Source of the DNA: Agapanthus africanus
Taxonomy: Eukaryota > Streptophyta > Magnoliopsida > Asparagales > Amaryllidaceae
Reading direction: 5' to 3'
Assembly (NCBI GenBank): GCA_030015575.1
Contig: JASDDO010000014.1
Location: 166,565,911 to 166,629,910 of the forward strand
Length of the DNA stretch: 64,000 nt
Position numbers and translations under genes: made by a program. The notes below the pieces were generated by a model. That model did not search any database. It saw only the letters and a list, made by a program, of their open reading frames with translations, and was not told where the DNA came from. Below, one piece after another: positions 34,391 through 45,960 of this stretch; position 1 is the first letter of the stretch; each line of letters opens with the position of its first letter.

Positions 34391-36655
34391 TGTAGCAAAC
34401 TTTATCAGATTCCCCCTCATTTGTGAGGGGTGTTTGATTGTGGGGACACTCTTCCCTGCAGGCGTAAACCCCTGTAGTTAATTACGTTAATGCATTGCAA
34501 TAACAACTTTCTCATACTCCAGTAGTTCATTTCGTGTCGTGTGTTATTTTATTTGTTTTGGTTGCCCATGGATTATATACGGAGACTAGTTTATGTCGTC
34601 GCCTGTAGAGCGTAGATTAGTTCAAATCCATATATTTTAGATTTGGGTTTGAACTTAAGTTGTATGTTTCTTTAGTTCAAAAATATTTTTGTTTCATTTA
34701 AAGACTTTTAATCTAGTTTGAGATTAAGATCAACTTAAACATATGAGCATTTGGGCTCAATTTATTTTAACTAAGGATACTTTAGTCTTATTTGAAACTA
34801 AGATCAACTTAGCAGTATTTTAGGATCATCAAATTTTAGTTGAGATCCAATAACAGAGCATTTGGACTTAGCTGCAAGAAATTTCAGAGACTTAGCCAAT
34901 TTGGGCTAGGTCTACTCGGTCTTGGGTTTTCATTTTTGTTTTATTCAGAAGTGCTAAGCACTTATTTGTGGCTCTAGCGCTCACGTGGGAAACATATGAG
35001 GCGCTCAGACATGGGCGCTACCTAATCAGTGCTGAGTACTTATTCATATTGACTGAATATAAAGTGCTAAGCACTTGGTATGGCTCTCACGTAGGGAGCA
35101 CTTAAGGCGCTGAGACAAGGGCGATGCACAATCAGTGCTAAGCACTTAGTCATTTTAACTAAATATGTAGTGCTAAGCACTTGGTATGGCGCTCACGTGG
35201 TGAGCACATGAGGCGCTGAGCGTTCTTTTGTTTTGGGCGCTCACATGGGAAGCACGTACGACGTCAGGTCTTTTGTTTTGGGTGCTTATGTGGGAAACAC
35301 GTGAGGCGTTGAGTTCTATTTAAGGGAATCTTTTTGGTACTCACGTGTGTTTCACGTGAGGCGCCAAGTCCTTTTCTTTTTAGAGATTAAATCTCTGTTA
35401 ATGGCATTTTAGCCATTAATGATCACCAAGATCTATATTTTTGAAGATCTGGGTTCTTTTTTTATTGGAGAACTAAGTTTCTTTTTATATTTATTTTTTT
35501 TATAAGAATTAAGTTCTTTTATGTGGGGTTAAACCTTGCTTGCAGAGAAATTAAATTCCTAGAACCATAAGTTCTCTTCTCACTTTTTCTTTTAATCTAG
35601 TTCTTTCCCCTAGATTTTGAGTTTGAAGAACAAAATCTTCCCGATAAGAATTAAATTCACAACTTGTGGGGAGGTTTGCTTTGCAAATCTCATATCAGAG
35701 GAAGAACTAAGTTCTTTTTATGAAGGGTTAAACTCTTGTTTTCTTTATGTTAGGCAAAAGAGATACATTTTATCTTTAATTTTTCTTTACCTAGGGTTTG
35801 AAAGAACAAGGAGATCTTCTTTGAAAGAGAATTGAATTCTCGGTTGCAGTTTCTATCTCTTTTTTTTTGCAGAAGCGTATGGGGGGTTCTCCCTCCTTCC
35901 TCTCTCATCCTGAGACTTGAAGTCTCGGATCCTTTATATAGGAGAGGCAGTTTGTTAATTAATTTGAGAGATATCAATCGATTTAATTGGCCTCAAAAAT
36001 TATTTGGAGGATTTTATCCACCGTTGGATCTTTGATCCTATGATTTTTGTTTCACAAAATATATATATTCTTGTTTTTAACAAGATTAGAGAAATATTTT
36101 CTCATAGATAGAATTTAATTCTATCAAACGGTGATTTTTAATTACCATTGGATTTTAATCCAAGGGTCTAGAGTATATCTTTCTCATTTGGAAAGGTTAG
36201 GAAAATATTTTCTCATTGGATCTTTGATCCAACAACTCTCTGTTTAACAAAGAATAACTTTTTTATTTAAAAGGTTAGGGATATATTTTCCCCCTAATAG
36301 AATTTAATTCTATTATTTGATGATTTTAATTACTATTGGATTTTTGATCCAACAGCTCTGTTTAACAAAGGAGATCTTTTTTATTTAAAAAGATCAGGGA
36401 GATATTTTCCCCTGATAGAATTTAATTCTATTCTCTTTAATTTTGGGTGCTGACGCTCACGTGCTATGCACGTGGGTGCCGCCTAAGAGTTTAATTCTTA
36501 TATAATAGGCATCACGTGCTTTGCACATCGGCGCTCACGTGAACTTTATGTGAGGCGCCGCTGTATGATTTAATCTTATAAGAGGCTGGCGTCGGCGCTC
36601 ACGTGGGGAGCACGTGAGGCGCTGCCTCATTGTGTTTAAATAGAGCTTAGCTCTT
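34391..36655. repeat. Second hairpin-rich tract; start resembles the D LTR
   Basis: Begins TGTAGCAAAC..CAGATTCCCCC..GTTAATTAC, echoing the D LTR start (TGTAGGG..CAGATTCCCCC..GTTAATTAC), so it may be an old LTR of a D-related family; its right end and target duplication were not found. From 34600 it is a chain of palindromes: AAGTGCTAAGCACTT at 34949-34963, GAGAATTGAATTCTC at 35827-35841, GCGCTCACGTG..CACGTGAGGCGC at 36595-36622. The part 35530-36430 is a diverged copy of 4190-4760 plus 30761-31080. No gene. Confidence 0.6.
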
Positions 36656-36659
36656 ATTA

Positions 36660-37852
36660 TTGTGTTTAATTAATAAGGGAACGGTCCCTGTGCCTGCCCA
36701 TGCCGCCAACATTCCGTTACGACCACGATTGGTCGTTCGTCCCCCTTTGAGGGACAATAATGTGGTAGTGATCCCGAAGGCTTCTCGAACGGTATCAACC
36801 TCCCATACTGCTGGTATGCCAGTTCGCACTGAACCCAACGTAGGGACTCCGAATACTGCACAAGCAATGGCATTATCCGAGTCGGATCCCGAAAATGAAA
36901 TCAGGCAACGCCGTCCAAAGGTGCCTAGAGGGAGGAAACGCTCCTCTGCGAGCATTAGCTCAGGCCCCAAAAGAGGAAGAAATCCGTCATGTATTTACTT
37001 GACACCTTGCTCGAGCTTGAGCCTCCTGTCTGTGATGAGCCTATGCCCACGCATGAACCAGATGATGGCCTCCTTTTCCCAAATATGTCTTCCAAGAAGG
37101 CTGCTCAGTTGGCTAAAGCCCTCAAACGGTCACAGGATGAGACCGAGAATGTACACCCTAAGAAGGGAGGTTTTCCTCCTGTCGCTTTCTGAGACGTTGA
37201 TCCGCCTTCTACTGCTCCACCAGTAGCTTTAATGGCGGCAGAGGAAAAGGCTCTGAAACAACCAATATCAGCCGCTCCCGAAGATGAAGCCGCTCTAAAA
37301 GCGGGTAAAGCTATTTCCTCAATCGAAGCCAGGCGGGCATAGTTAACAAGAAAAGAGCAGCGCCTCGAAGAAGCTATAATTCAAGCTCCTTGTCACATTG
37401 GTCTGTATCTTTTCACATCCTTTTAGCACATGGTTTATATTGCTCTTGTATTGCGTTCGTCCTTACACATTTTTTTGCAGGAACGTCTGCAGCGGACGCT
37501 GTTTCGAGCCCACGGCGCATATTAGAGACGTCTGTAATGGCTCTGATTCCTTCGACGGAGGTGAACAAACTGACGACAAACTCCATAGATGTTGTCAGTG
37601 GTACACTGGAGGACGTAGAGGATATTCTCGATGTTGTTGTCCCTACGGTCCGGGATGGGAAGAGTATTGAAGGTAACCTTATATTTTACTTTCTTTTTAT
37701 TTAACAATCTTTCAATATGCCTGACCTTTTCTTTTTTATGGCATTTCCAGAGTTGTGTGAGTTGGTGTCCTCCATTATAGATCGTTCCCCAGAAGAGACT
37801 TTCTCATACCTACTTAGTATGGTGGCCCCGCACATGATACCCCCAGCATATA
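36660..37852 (+). pseudogene. Spliced E gene, basic/coiled-coil part, upstream exons
   Basis: Plus-strand frames encode a Lys/Arg-rich stretch (RQRRPKVPRGRKRSS..GPKRGRN, a possible nuclear signal, about 36902-36985), then a polar, Ala/Glu-rich part that shifts and stops near 37190-37340. Two plausible introns follow: 37401-37480 (GTCTGT..TTTTTTGCAG, 80 bp) and 37673-37750 (GTAACC..TTTCCAG, 78 bp). Splicing the second joins GKSIE to ELCELVSSIIDRS in frame, which supports real splicing. The exon after it is cut at 37852 by solo LTR I. Probably the same gene as, or the neighbour of, the PMD-like part. No known domain. Confidence 0.5.
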
Positions 37853-38897
37853 TGTCACAACCCGAAACGGCACGCAACTGGCACTTGGATCATGTGAAGT
37901 CTATACGACCCCACCTAATTCAAGTAAGCCAAAATCCCAGAAATCTAAACCATTTAAAGAAAATAGAGTGAATGAAAACTTATTTAAAAGTTAACAAATA
38001 AAATCACTTTGAAAGTCGTAGTAAGCATTTTTAAAAGCATCAAGTCTTTTCCCAAAAATTTCGGCAGAGTTTCCTTTGTAAATACTGACCCCAAAAGGGT
38101 ACAAACAGGAATATACATACGTAATGAATAAAGGCATCCCCAAGCGGGAGCTGGCTCTTCACCAATTTGCGGAAACAACCACGTAAGCAATATAATATAC
38201 AACGCTGAAGGGCGAGGATCAAAACTCAGAAGGAAAACCAACGTCCTCAGGAAAACCAACGTCCTCAAGAAAACCAGAAAAGAATCATAAATATACAAGA
38301 GCGCGACTCTAAGGTCGAAAGAATATACACTGGTCTTCTAAGTCTATCAAATAATACAAGTCTGATTGATGGAGTTTACTAGATACAACTGAATATAAAT
38401 AAAAGTACAACGGTGGTCACGATGCAAGTGAACCCACCTACCAAAGCAATCACCCAGAAGGAAGCGGTGTGCCAGCAAGCCGCAACGAAACCTGTACTGC
38501 CAAACCTGCAAGAAACTGTGGCACAACGGGGGTGAGTTGCCAACTCGTGAGTAGAAAACATCACCGAGAAGAAATCGCATATATGACTCTCTCCTAGGTC
38601 ATACAACAATATCCTCCTAAAAATATAACCTGAAACATCTAATAATGGCAAAGGTAATCATCTAAACATAAGTATAATACCAAGTGCTCGTGTCAGTGCC
38701 TAAGGTAGCAACATGTCACATATATGATGTACGAATGTATTGAGAATGAGAGTAAAATACATCTTGTACGAGAAAACCGTTTTCTTATCTCAGTGAGATT
38801 TTTGTGTAAAAACCGAAGTATCATCAATGAATCAACAAAGAATCCGTGTCAAGCATCGACAAAAAATATATATCCCAATATCTCAATGTCTAAATAT

Positions 38898-39041
38898 CTC
38901 AATATCTCGGGCTTCGGCAATCCGGACTGGCCCATATCGTCAAATCTCAATATCTCGAGCTCCGGTAATCCAGTCTGGCCCATATCATCAAATCTCAATA
39001 TCTCGGGCTCCGGCAATCCAGACTGGACCATATTATCAAAT
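38898..39041. repeat. 48 bp tandem repeat, three copies, in LTR I
   Basis: Copies begin CTCAATATCTCGGGC at 38898, 38946 and 38994, and the next unit starts degenerate at 39042. Forty-eight is a multiple of three, so frames of about 65 to 160 codons stay open here on both strands; they are not taken as genes. Confidence 0.88.
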
Positions 39042-40420
39042 CTCAAGACTACGTCGGTATCCTCCAGATATCCGCCGCATCATAAATAACCGATTAGTAG
39101 TGCTCCCCTGCCGGGCTCAACGCAATCATCTGCGACCATCTTGCCGCGGGGTACCGCACCGGGTCCACCATGCACCCGCAGACGGTTCATCTTCCTCCTC
39201 GAATCCGGTGTATGATACTGCTCAAGAACCGAGAAAACTCATGGTGGACACCTCTCACATCATATTACGAGAAAACCGCAAATTTCTATCTTTAGAAATG
39301 ATAATGAGTTTATAAAATCCTTGCGGTTTCTCCAAATCCAGAAATCTCATGGAAAATCCGAAATCCCAAACTCGAGAGTAAATAAACAGTGAATTACCGG
39401 CATAAAGCCCCATAATATTGCATGACAAATGAATATATATACATGCATGGGTATCTAAGCAAAGAATGTGATATCTGAACTAGCATAGTAATGATATATC
39501 GGGACTATCAGCAAGCAATTCATATCAATGAAGTAGTATTTCTAAAGTGTACGTGACATGATAATTACTGATGATGATGTGTGTGAGTCGGTAAGCAAGT
39601 GTTCGTGAGCATACGTGTCATCGGTAATGGCGTTGGTGTCCTAACAAACGAGATCATGATGGTTAAGGAAACACATGTATAAACATGCAATGCAATGAGA
39701 ACATGAGGATAACGGAAAGTGAATAGTAAACACGTTCTATATACGAGGCATACAGTTTTTGGTGTTTGAAATTGCACGAATCGTGGTTTTAGAAAAATAG
39801 GGGCTACGGGTCTTTGAGAAAAGATACGTCCTTTGAAAAATCCGTAGTATCCCTCGGCCTGTCTTTAAAATACTCACGATTCATTAGTTTTGAAAATAAG
39901 TATGACTCAAGCCCAGTCTAACATCTATCTAATAAACTACAGGACTAAACTAAGAGACTAATCGAAAGGGGTAAGGAAATCTACCTAAGGTCCGAGTCGA
40001 TATATCTAGTAGTCGGCGATCCCGCCTCAATAGCGTCACGTACGGTAAAATATATAATACGGCATCCTCAAATAAAGGGTGTGGATCAATCATCATATAT
40101 ATACCTTGTACGATAAAATCCATCGTACGGCATCCCAAATCGGGGTACGGGTCAAATATCACATATACCTCATATGCATATGGTATCATTATCGTAAAAT
40201 CATGAATTAGGGGTACCGTTCTAAAATCTAGTACATTCCAATATCATCAAATATATATCCTCATGTGTATGAAAACACATCGCCCAACGATCCGCTTTAA
40301 TATCATGTCATATCTCATATCACGACCCAAACACATATCGCAATCTCACGGCATCATGCCCGATCATATCGACTCACCTCCAAGTATCATATATTATCCT
40401 CATCATCCGTGTATACGTAT

Positions 40421-40523
40421 GTGTGTGTGTGTGTGTACCAACGCATCCACACACACACACACACACACACACATATAAACATATACACCCATAATCATGT
40501 CACGTGTGTGCGTGTGTGTGTGT
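40421..40523. repeat. (GT)n, (CA)n, (GT)n microsatellite trio in LTR I
   Basis: (GT)8 at 40421-40436, (AC)12 at 40449-40472 and a GT tract at 40504-40523 (one C interruption). The first two are inverted relative to each other across 12 bp and can pair as a hairpin. Confidence 0.92.
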
Positions 40524-42243
40524 CAACCTTTACTCTAGGGTTTCGCGACTAAGAAATAAACTAAAAGCACTCTCTTCCAATTACGCTAAAACTAACCCAT
40601 GGTCTCCTAAGGCCTTTCTTGCTAATTAATCACGTCTCACAATACGCATATTTATATATATAACATAATCGCATGCTACACTACGAAACTGCGGGGGTGT
40701 TATACGCCATCCACCCGACTTCCCTCGTAGATATACATCTACTCACCTTGATCCTTACTTGCCGAAGTCGATGTCGCCATGCTCCTCCTTATTATCCGAA
40801 GTCTACGTGAGGGTGCCTACATATATAAACACATAGTATCGTAAACGGAAATCACGCACGAAAACCAAGACGGCACACGAATCACACATAGGTTAAAACC
40901 TATGGTCTACGCATGTAAAAGAACCAAATAACCCTCGACATCAACGTATAAACGCCAATCGATCGAGATAAAACACAACATCCAAAATTCAAGTCATTAA
41001 GAGTCACAAAACAAAACAGCAACACAAGAAAAAGGTTCCAGATTTTGTCTCAGGTAAAATTAGGCTAAACAAGCAATACAGTGAGGTAGTATATGGGGTA
41101 TGTGAGCTGTAAAACCAATCCTAACACCATATACCACAGAAGACCCGACGACATTAGCCCAAAATCCGGCCAGCTCGGCCCTAGGTGCTCTGTTTGGGTT
41201 CGTCTTCTCAGGATGGTCTCCTAGTGTCCAACCTAGGTCAATAGAGTTGCTTGTTTTTCCTGTAAAAGTCTCGGGTAACTCCAGATTTCCTGTAGGCATT
41301 ACAATTTACAAAAACTGACATGGAAAGTTTCAAACTCAAGTTTCATGGCCTAGGTTCTGGTTTGATCTAGGTTTTAACACTAAAGGGGGTTTGTAGTCAC
41401 CAATTACACTCACTTGAACCATCACAACTCAAGAATTCCCTAAACTTCATCTTGGAATTTTCCAAGATCACTAAACCTTGATGTATCGATTCTAAACTAA
41501 ACTAGAAGCTATAGAAACTCAATTACTAAGCTAATGGTGAAAGAATTATCTCATTTGGCAACTCAAGAAAATTCTTGAGTTGCCCCAAGTACTCAAAATC
41601 CAAACTTGCTTAGTCCACCATGCTTTTAGTGAGCTTGTGCACAATTTTAATGAAGGGAATGCAAGGTTTTGATGTGGATTTGATGGTGTAGTGAGGAGGT
41701 GGAGGGAGAGGGCAGCCATGGAGAGAAAAGGAGAAGAAGAATGATGAGGATGAAGTGAAGAAAATGAGCTATGGTCAAAGGAACCCCTCACCCTCTCTCT
41801 CCCTCTCTCTTCTCTCTCTTGCCCATACCACATTCTTTATTCTTTTCTTTTCTTTTTTCAATCCAAAAACAATAAAAACCCATATACATATAAAAGAAAA
41901 ACAAGATTCCATGGTTCATAGAAATTCAAAAATGTGTTTTGAAACATGACATGGTGCATGTCATATGCCTAACTAAGCTTAATGCGTAATTAGTAGATAT
42001 TAATCAAGCTTAGACGTAAACTTGTATGTAATTAATTATATAATAATTCATAAAATGTCTAAATCTCATAAATTCTTTCAAAATCAATATTCATACTAGT
42101 TCCCCAAATATTTTCCAATCTATCGGTATATGATCATACCATAACATTAAAACTAATCTCCATATATTAAAATATTCATAATATTCATTATTTTAATTAT
42201 TTAACTTCCCAAAAATAATATTTTATTTTTCTGAAATGTTACA

Positions 42244-42724
42244 ATATCATTCTTTCTTCCGGATATGGTTGGTATTCTTTTGCTTATCTCCTATTTGGAG
42301 ATGCGACTAATCTTTTTTGCATACTCGCAGTTCTGCCAACCCTAAATCCATTTGGGTCCCATATTTGCATGCCCACGGGTCTTTACGCCAGACGTATGTC
42401 TGAAAGGATGGCGAAACAGAGTCTACATTCACTAGCTGCTCTTATCGAAGATCTTCGCACGGGTACTTCGGTCATTGCAGAGAAATTTGTTGCCGAAACT
42501 AATGCTTTCTTGTCCGTCCTCGCTACCTATCATAACGAAGAGCGGGTGCGTACTTAGGTTAATTACTGCCGACGAGTGGAGACTTCTCTTCATGAATTTG
42601 AATGTAGACGCCTTCCTTCGGACATCTCATCTATGAAGTCTAGGTTGAATGAATCGATTGAAAGGTGTGCCGCCAACCTCCGATCTTGTGAGAAAAGGCT
42701 CAATCGGAAATTTTCGGAGAGGGG
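42244..42724 (+). pseudogene. E gene, coiled-coil exon, before insertion of F
   Basis: Resumes the E gene after LTR I. A likely 3' splice site CATACTCGCAG ends at 42330. The frame from 42332 contains MSERMAKQSLHSLAALIEDLRTG, a helical part, one TAG at 42555-42557, then VETSLHEFECRRLPSD..SRLNESIERC..CEKRLNRKFSERG with heptad-like spacing of Leu. It is cut at 42724 by F, and the same reading frame continues at 63229. No known domain. Confidence 0.5.
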
Positions 42725-43704
42725 TGTAGGGTTTCTTTAGCACCTCACCTAGGGTTTTGCAAGCATCACACATGCCATGTTAAAATTTTGTGAGGTGTTA
42801 AACAAACTAACCTAGGAACCGAACTAGAATGATTAGAGTAACAAGTTCTAGTATCATATACTAGCTAGTGTCTAACACTAAGTGGGGAAATATACAACCT
42901 TTGTAGACCTCCTTTGCAACTCCTTGGATCTCCTAGAGGTTGAACTGGGTAGCTCGAGCTTCTTCCACGTCCACGATGATCCACCCGGAGTACCTTTGCT
43001 CAAAGCTCCTTGCTCCACTTGATCACAATGAAGATGAAGCAAACAAACTACACCAATGGGCTAGACAAGTGTAGTATGATGATATAGTTGTGTTCTCACA
43101 TAAAAACCCTTTCTTTCTTTTACCCTCACTCACTTAGAAATCTCAAGAGAGAGCTAGAGAGAAGAAGAAGAAGATGGCAACCCTTGAGCTCATTTCTTTT
43201 GGATGAAAAGATAATGATAAAAGATAATGAGAGAAAGATAAATATCAAGATAAATATCTTCATCTCAAACCATGGTTAATAAATATCTAGATATTTTAGA
43301 ATGAGAACAGAGATGACAAATGAAATGAAAATATGGTTTGATTTAGGTCAAATGAAGAATAGTCAACCATGATTTAATATCATTTTCTTTTTCTTATTCT
43401 AATATATATAAAGATATTGCCTTTCCATGTAATTCTTATATTGCCATCTTTCTTGCATCATCAACCATAATACAAATGCATGTATGTATGTATGTATGCA
43501 CATCAACATGTACATATACATCCATGCATCCATCATAAAGAAAAGGTTTATTTAAATAAGATAAAAGTCAATATTAAATCAACACTTGATTTAATAAACC
43601 GGTCATATCTCATACAACCCGACCAATAGAAAACGCCCGATTAAAATACGGCATCATATACACGTATTTAATCGAGCTCCCGCACATATCTCATATGTAC
43701 ACCA
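42725..43704 (-). mobile_element. Element F 3' LTR, first part (broken by G)
   Basis: Matches 61174-62155 of the right LTR. Contains a short GTAT/TGCA microsatellite near 43478-43500 and the basic frame 43088-43279, which has a copy in the other LTR and is LTR sequence, not a gene. The last five bases CACCA are the G target duplication. Confidence 0.9.
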
Positions 43705-45960
43705 TGTTGCGCTACGGCAGCGCCCCGGCCTCGTACTCGAGGCCAAAATGCGGAATTAAAATTTTTCCTTACTCGGAAACCGGCGCTACCGCGGACAATG
43801 AAAACCCGGATCGTTTACCATTAACCTAATGCTAGCAATCAAGAGATAGGGTGAGAAGTATACCGAGTGATCCGAGTCCTCCGGTCTTCTCGTCATCGTC
43901 CCGATCTCCCGCGGAAAGTCTTGCCTCCACATCGTCGCCTCCTCGCCGGAAAGGGCACCACAATGCCTGCGTCTTTTACGGGCTCCCGCCTCAATACCGA
44001 GGCAACTCGGGCATGAAGCCGGCAACTCGACATGCTCAAGATATGCTGTAGAATGTGTAGTGTAGTGTCTCACTTGGGTTATGTTGTTGCCATTGAGGAT
44101 GATGGAGGAAACAAGGATTAGAAAAATGGTGCTTGCATTTTTCTAGCATGAAGATGAGATCAAGAAAGAAACTCTCAAGAATGAAGCTCTCTCTTCTTCT
44201 TCTTCTCTCTTTCTTTTTCCTCTCATGAAAAAACTTATCAAGTAAATCAGAATGGTGGAGGAGGTAATATGAAGCATGAAGGGAGGTGATGGTAGGAGCA
44301 CAAGTGGTGACCACACCCAAACATTATGATTACAAACTCAAATCAACTTATCATCCATTTCAAATCACAATCAATCCAAGAAAAGGTGATGGAAAAAGAA
44401 TATAATGATGATGGAAAAGAATGGTATCAAAAAGATGCTATCATAATAAATACATATGCAAGAAACCCCCTCCTCAAATGTAATTTGCAAAACTGCAAAT
44501 TACCCCCTCCATCAGAAAAGTCCGGCCGGGAAAGAACAAAGGAAAACCGGCCGGAACGGAATACAAACTGGCAACTCCAGAAAACTGGTCCCGTAATAAA
44601 TTACAGGAAAACCCCGATACTGTGCATACACACCCGCATCTGTATTCCGACCGGATACAAATGCAATGAGACAAAATCTACACTGTACTAAACTAGGACC
44701 GGCTTAAGCCAAAGCCGGCTAGTAATATCCGTCCGATCCTGATCCGTGCAATACCGCACGTATCAGATCGAACCCTGCCATATAACTATACGGCCACTAG
44801 TACAAACTGTCCGATCCTGATCCGTGCAATACCGCACGTATCTGATCGGACCCTGCCATATCTCCATACGGCCTCTACAGCGTTTCGCCCGAAAGCTTGA
44901 GTAACTGTAAGTGTGGTGGACTCTAAAGACTCGTCAATACTATGGCTGTGGATTTAACCACTGGCACGTCAAAGGTATAAGCCAATACGTGACGGGCCAC
45001 CAGCTATTGACCAAAAGGGACGTCGATGAGGAAGCTCACCCCGACACCCAACTGAGCCTGTCAGTGACAATATCCGTACAGTCCGGTCCGTTCGTCTATG
45101 AGTATCGCATGGCGGGCCTAGGAGGTTGGTAAAAGTCAGACCCCCAAAAGCGGTACAAGTCGTGTCGGAGTGTAGCCCAGAACGCCCTGAGATACTACTG
45201 GAATATCTACCAGTAAATCTCCTGCCTCGGCCGAGGGCTTTGCGTAATGGCTCTCCTAGACACAGCGCGACCTCACCCCCAATACCGGGAGAGACGAACC
45301 CCTGCAGATCCGCTCACTGCCTCCATGTGGCTCGGGACTGTACCCAACTAAAACCTGTTTGCACGACTCCTTTGAGCCGTGGTAGGGTAGTAATCAAAGC
45401 ACAGTGGGAACTCACACGAGACAAATGACGATCCTCAGGTCGATGAACTAACCTGTACACATGTCACCAGGGAACTGCTATCTGACATCTGGTATAAGAC
45501 CAACTAGCAGGTTCCCGGCGAGTCCTGTCCGGTGTACTCATAACCCAATGAGCACCTGTATACATCTTAGGTGAACCAACTGACACCAGTGGATTGTGAG
45601 ACCGGCCACCGCCCCTCGTCGGGGTCTCGACTGTATACACTAGTCTACTAATGGAGTATCGATGCCCTGTCTCGAAACTCCTACGACTAGGGACCTTTTA
45701 AGGATGTGCTTATAGACTACCAGCTCCCACGTATATGATCGCCATCATACTGCTGGTAGTCAAGCAAGAATCCTAGGGGCTCTATCAACGTGTAATAGCG
45801 ACATGTCAGGTCACCTAAAGCAGTACACGATGATAAAGGTAAACCAGATAGCATACTATCATCTCGAGTAAGACTGTCCTACCGGGATAGGTCCTCCCTC
45901 AATCATTGCAATCACGTGCCTGTGATCCAATAATTGACTCTGAGGGCACTATCTCCAACA
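43705..45960 (-). mobile_element. Element G 3' LTR (left)
   Basis: 2256 bp. The end in coding sense holds a hairpin CGGGGCGCTGCCG region (43715-43730 on the plus strand reads CGGCAGCGCCCCGG) also found in remnant H. Includes the 78 bp repeat at 44731-44886. Open frames 43786-44073, 44036-44320 and 44326-44691 recur identically in the other LTR and have no domain. Confidence 0.93.
44731..44886. repeat. 78 bp tandem duplication in the G LTR
   Basis: Two copies starting GTCCGATCCTGATCCGTGCA at 44731 and 44809, each with an inner inverted repeat around GTGCAATACCGCACG. The same duplication is in the right LTR at 52551-52706. Confidence 0.88.

Larger units (their letters stand above)
37853..42243 (-). 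mobile_element. Element I: 4.4 kb solo LTR, gypsy type
   Basis: Starts TGTCACAACCCG and ends GAAATGTTACA, the same terminal form as the A, B and C LTRs. Flanks ATATA (37848-37852) and ATATC (42244-42248) fit a 5 bp duplication with one change. There is no interior, PBS or coding domain. Coding sense is inferred to be minus from the shared ends. It splits an exon of the E gene. Internal features: 48 bp repeats at 38898-39041, GT/AC microsatellites at 40421-40523, a CT-rich run near 41788-41820. Confidence 0.8.

Noticed and set aside
34900..36650. Integron-like or bacterial terminator arrays suggested by serial hairpins
   Set aside because: Stems are short and varied, there are no associated genes, and the context is plant repeats.
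38827..39315. 162-codon frame in LTR I
   Set aside because: Open because of the 48 bp tandem repeat; sits in a solo LTR and lacks a domain.
43786..44691. Three frames of 94-121 codons, repeated exactly at 51606-52511
   Set aside because: The identity reflects the recent LTR duplication of G, not selection on a protein; no domain and no codon signal.
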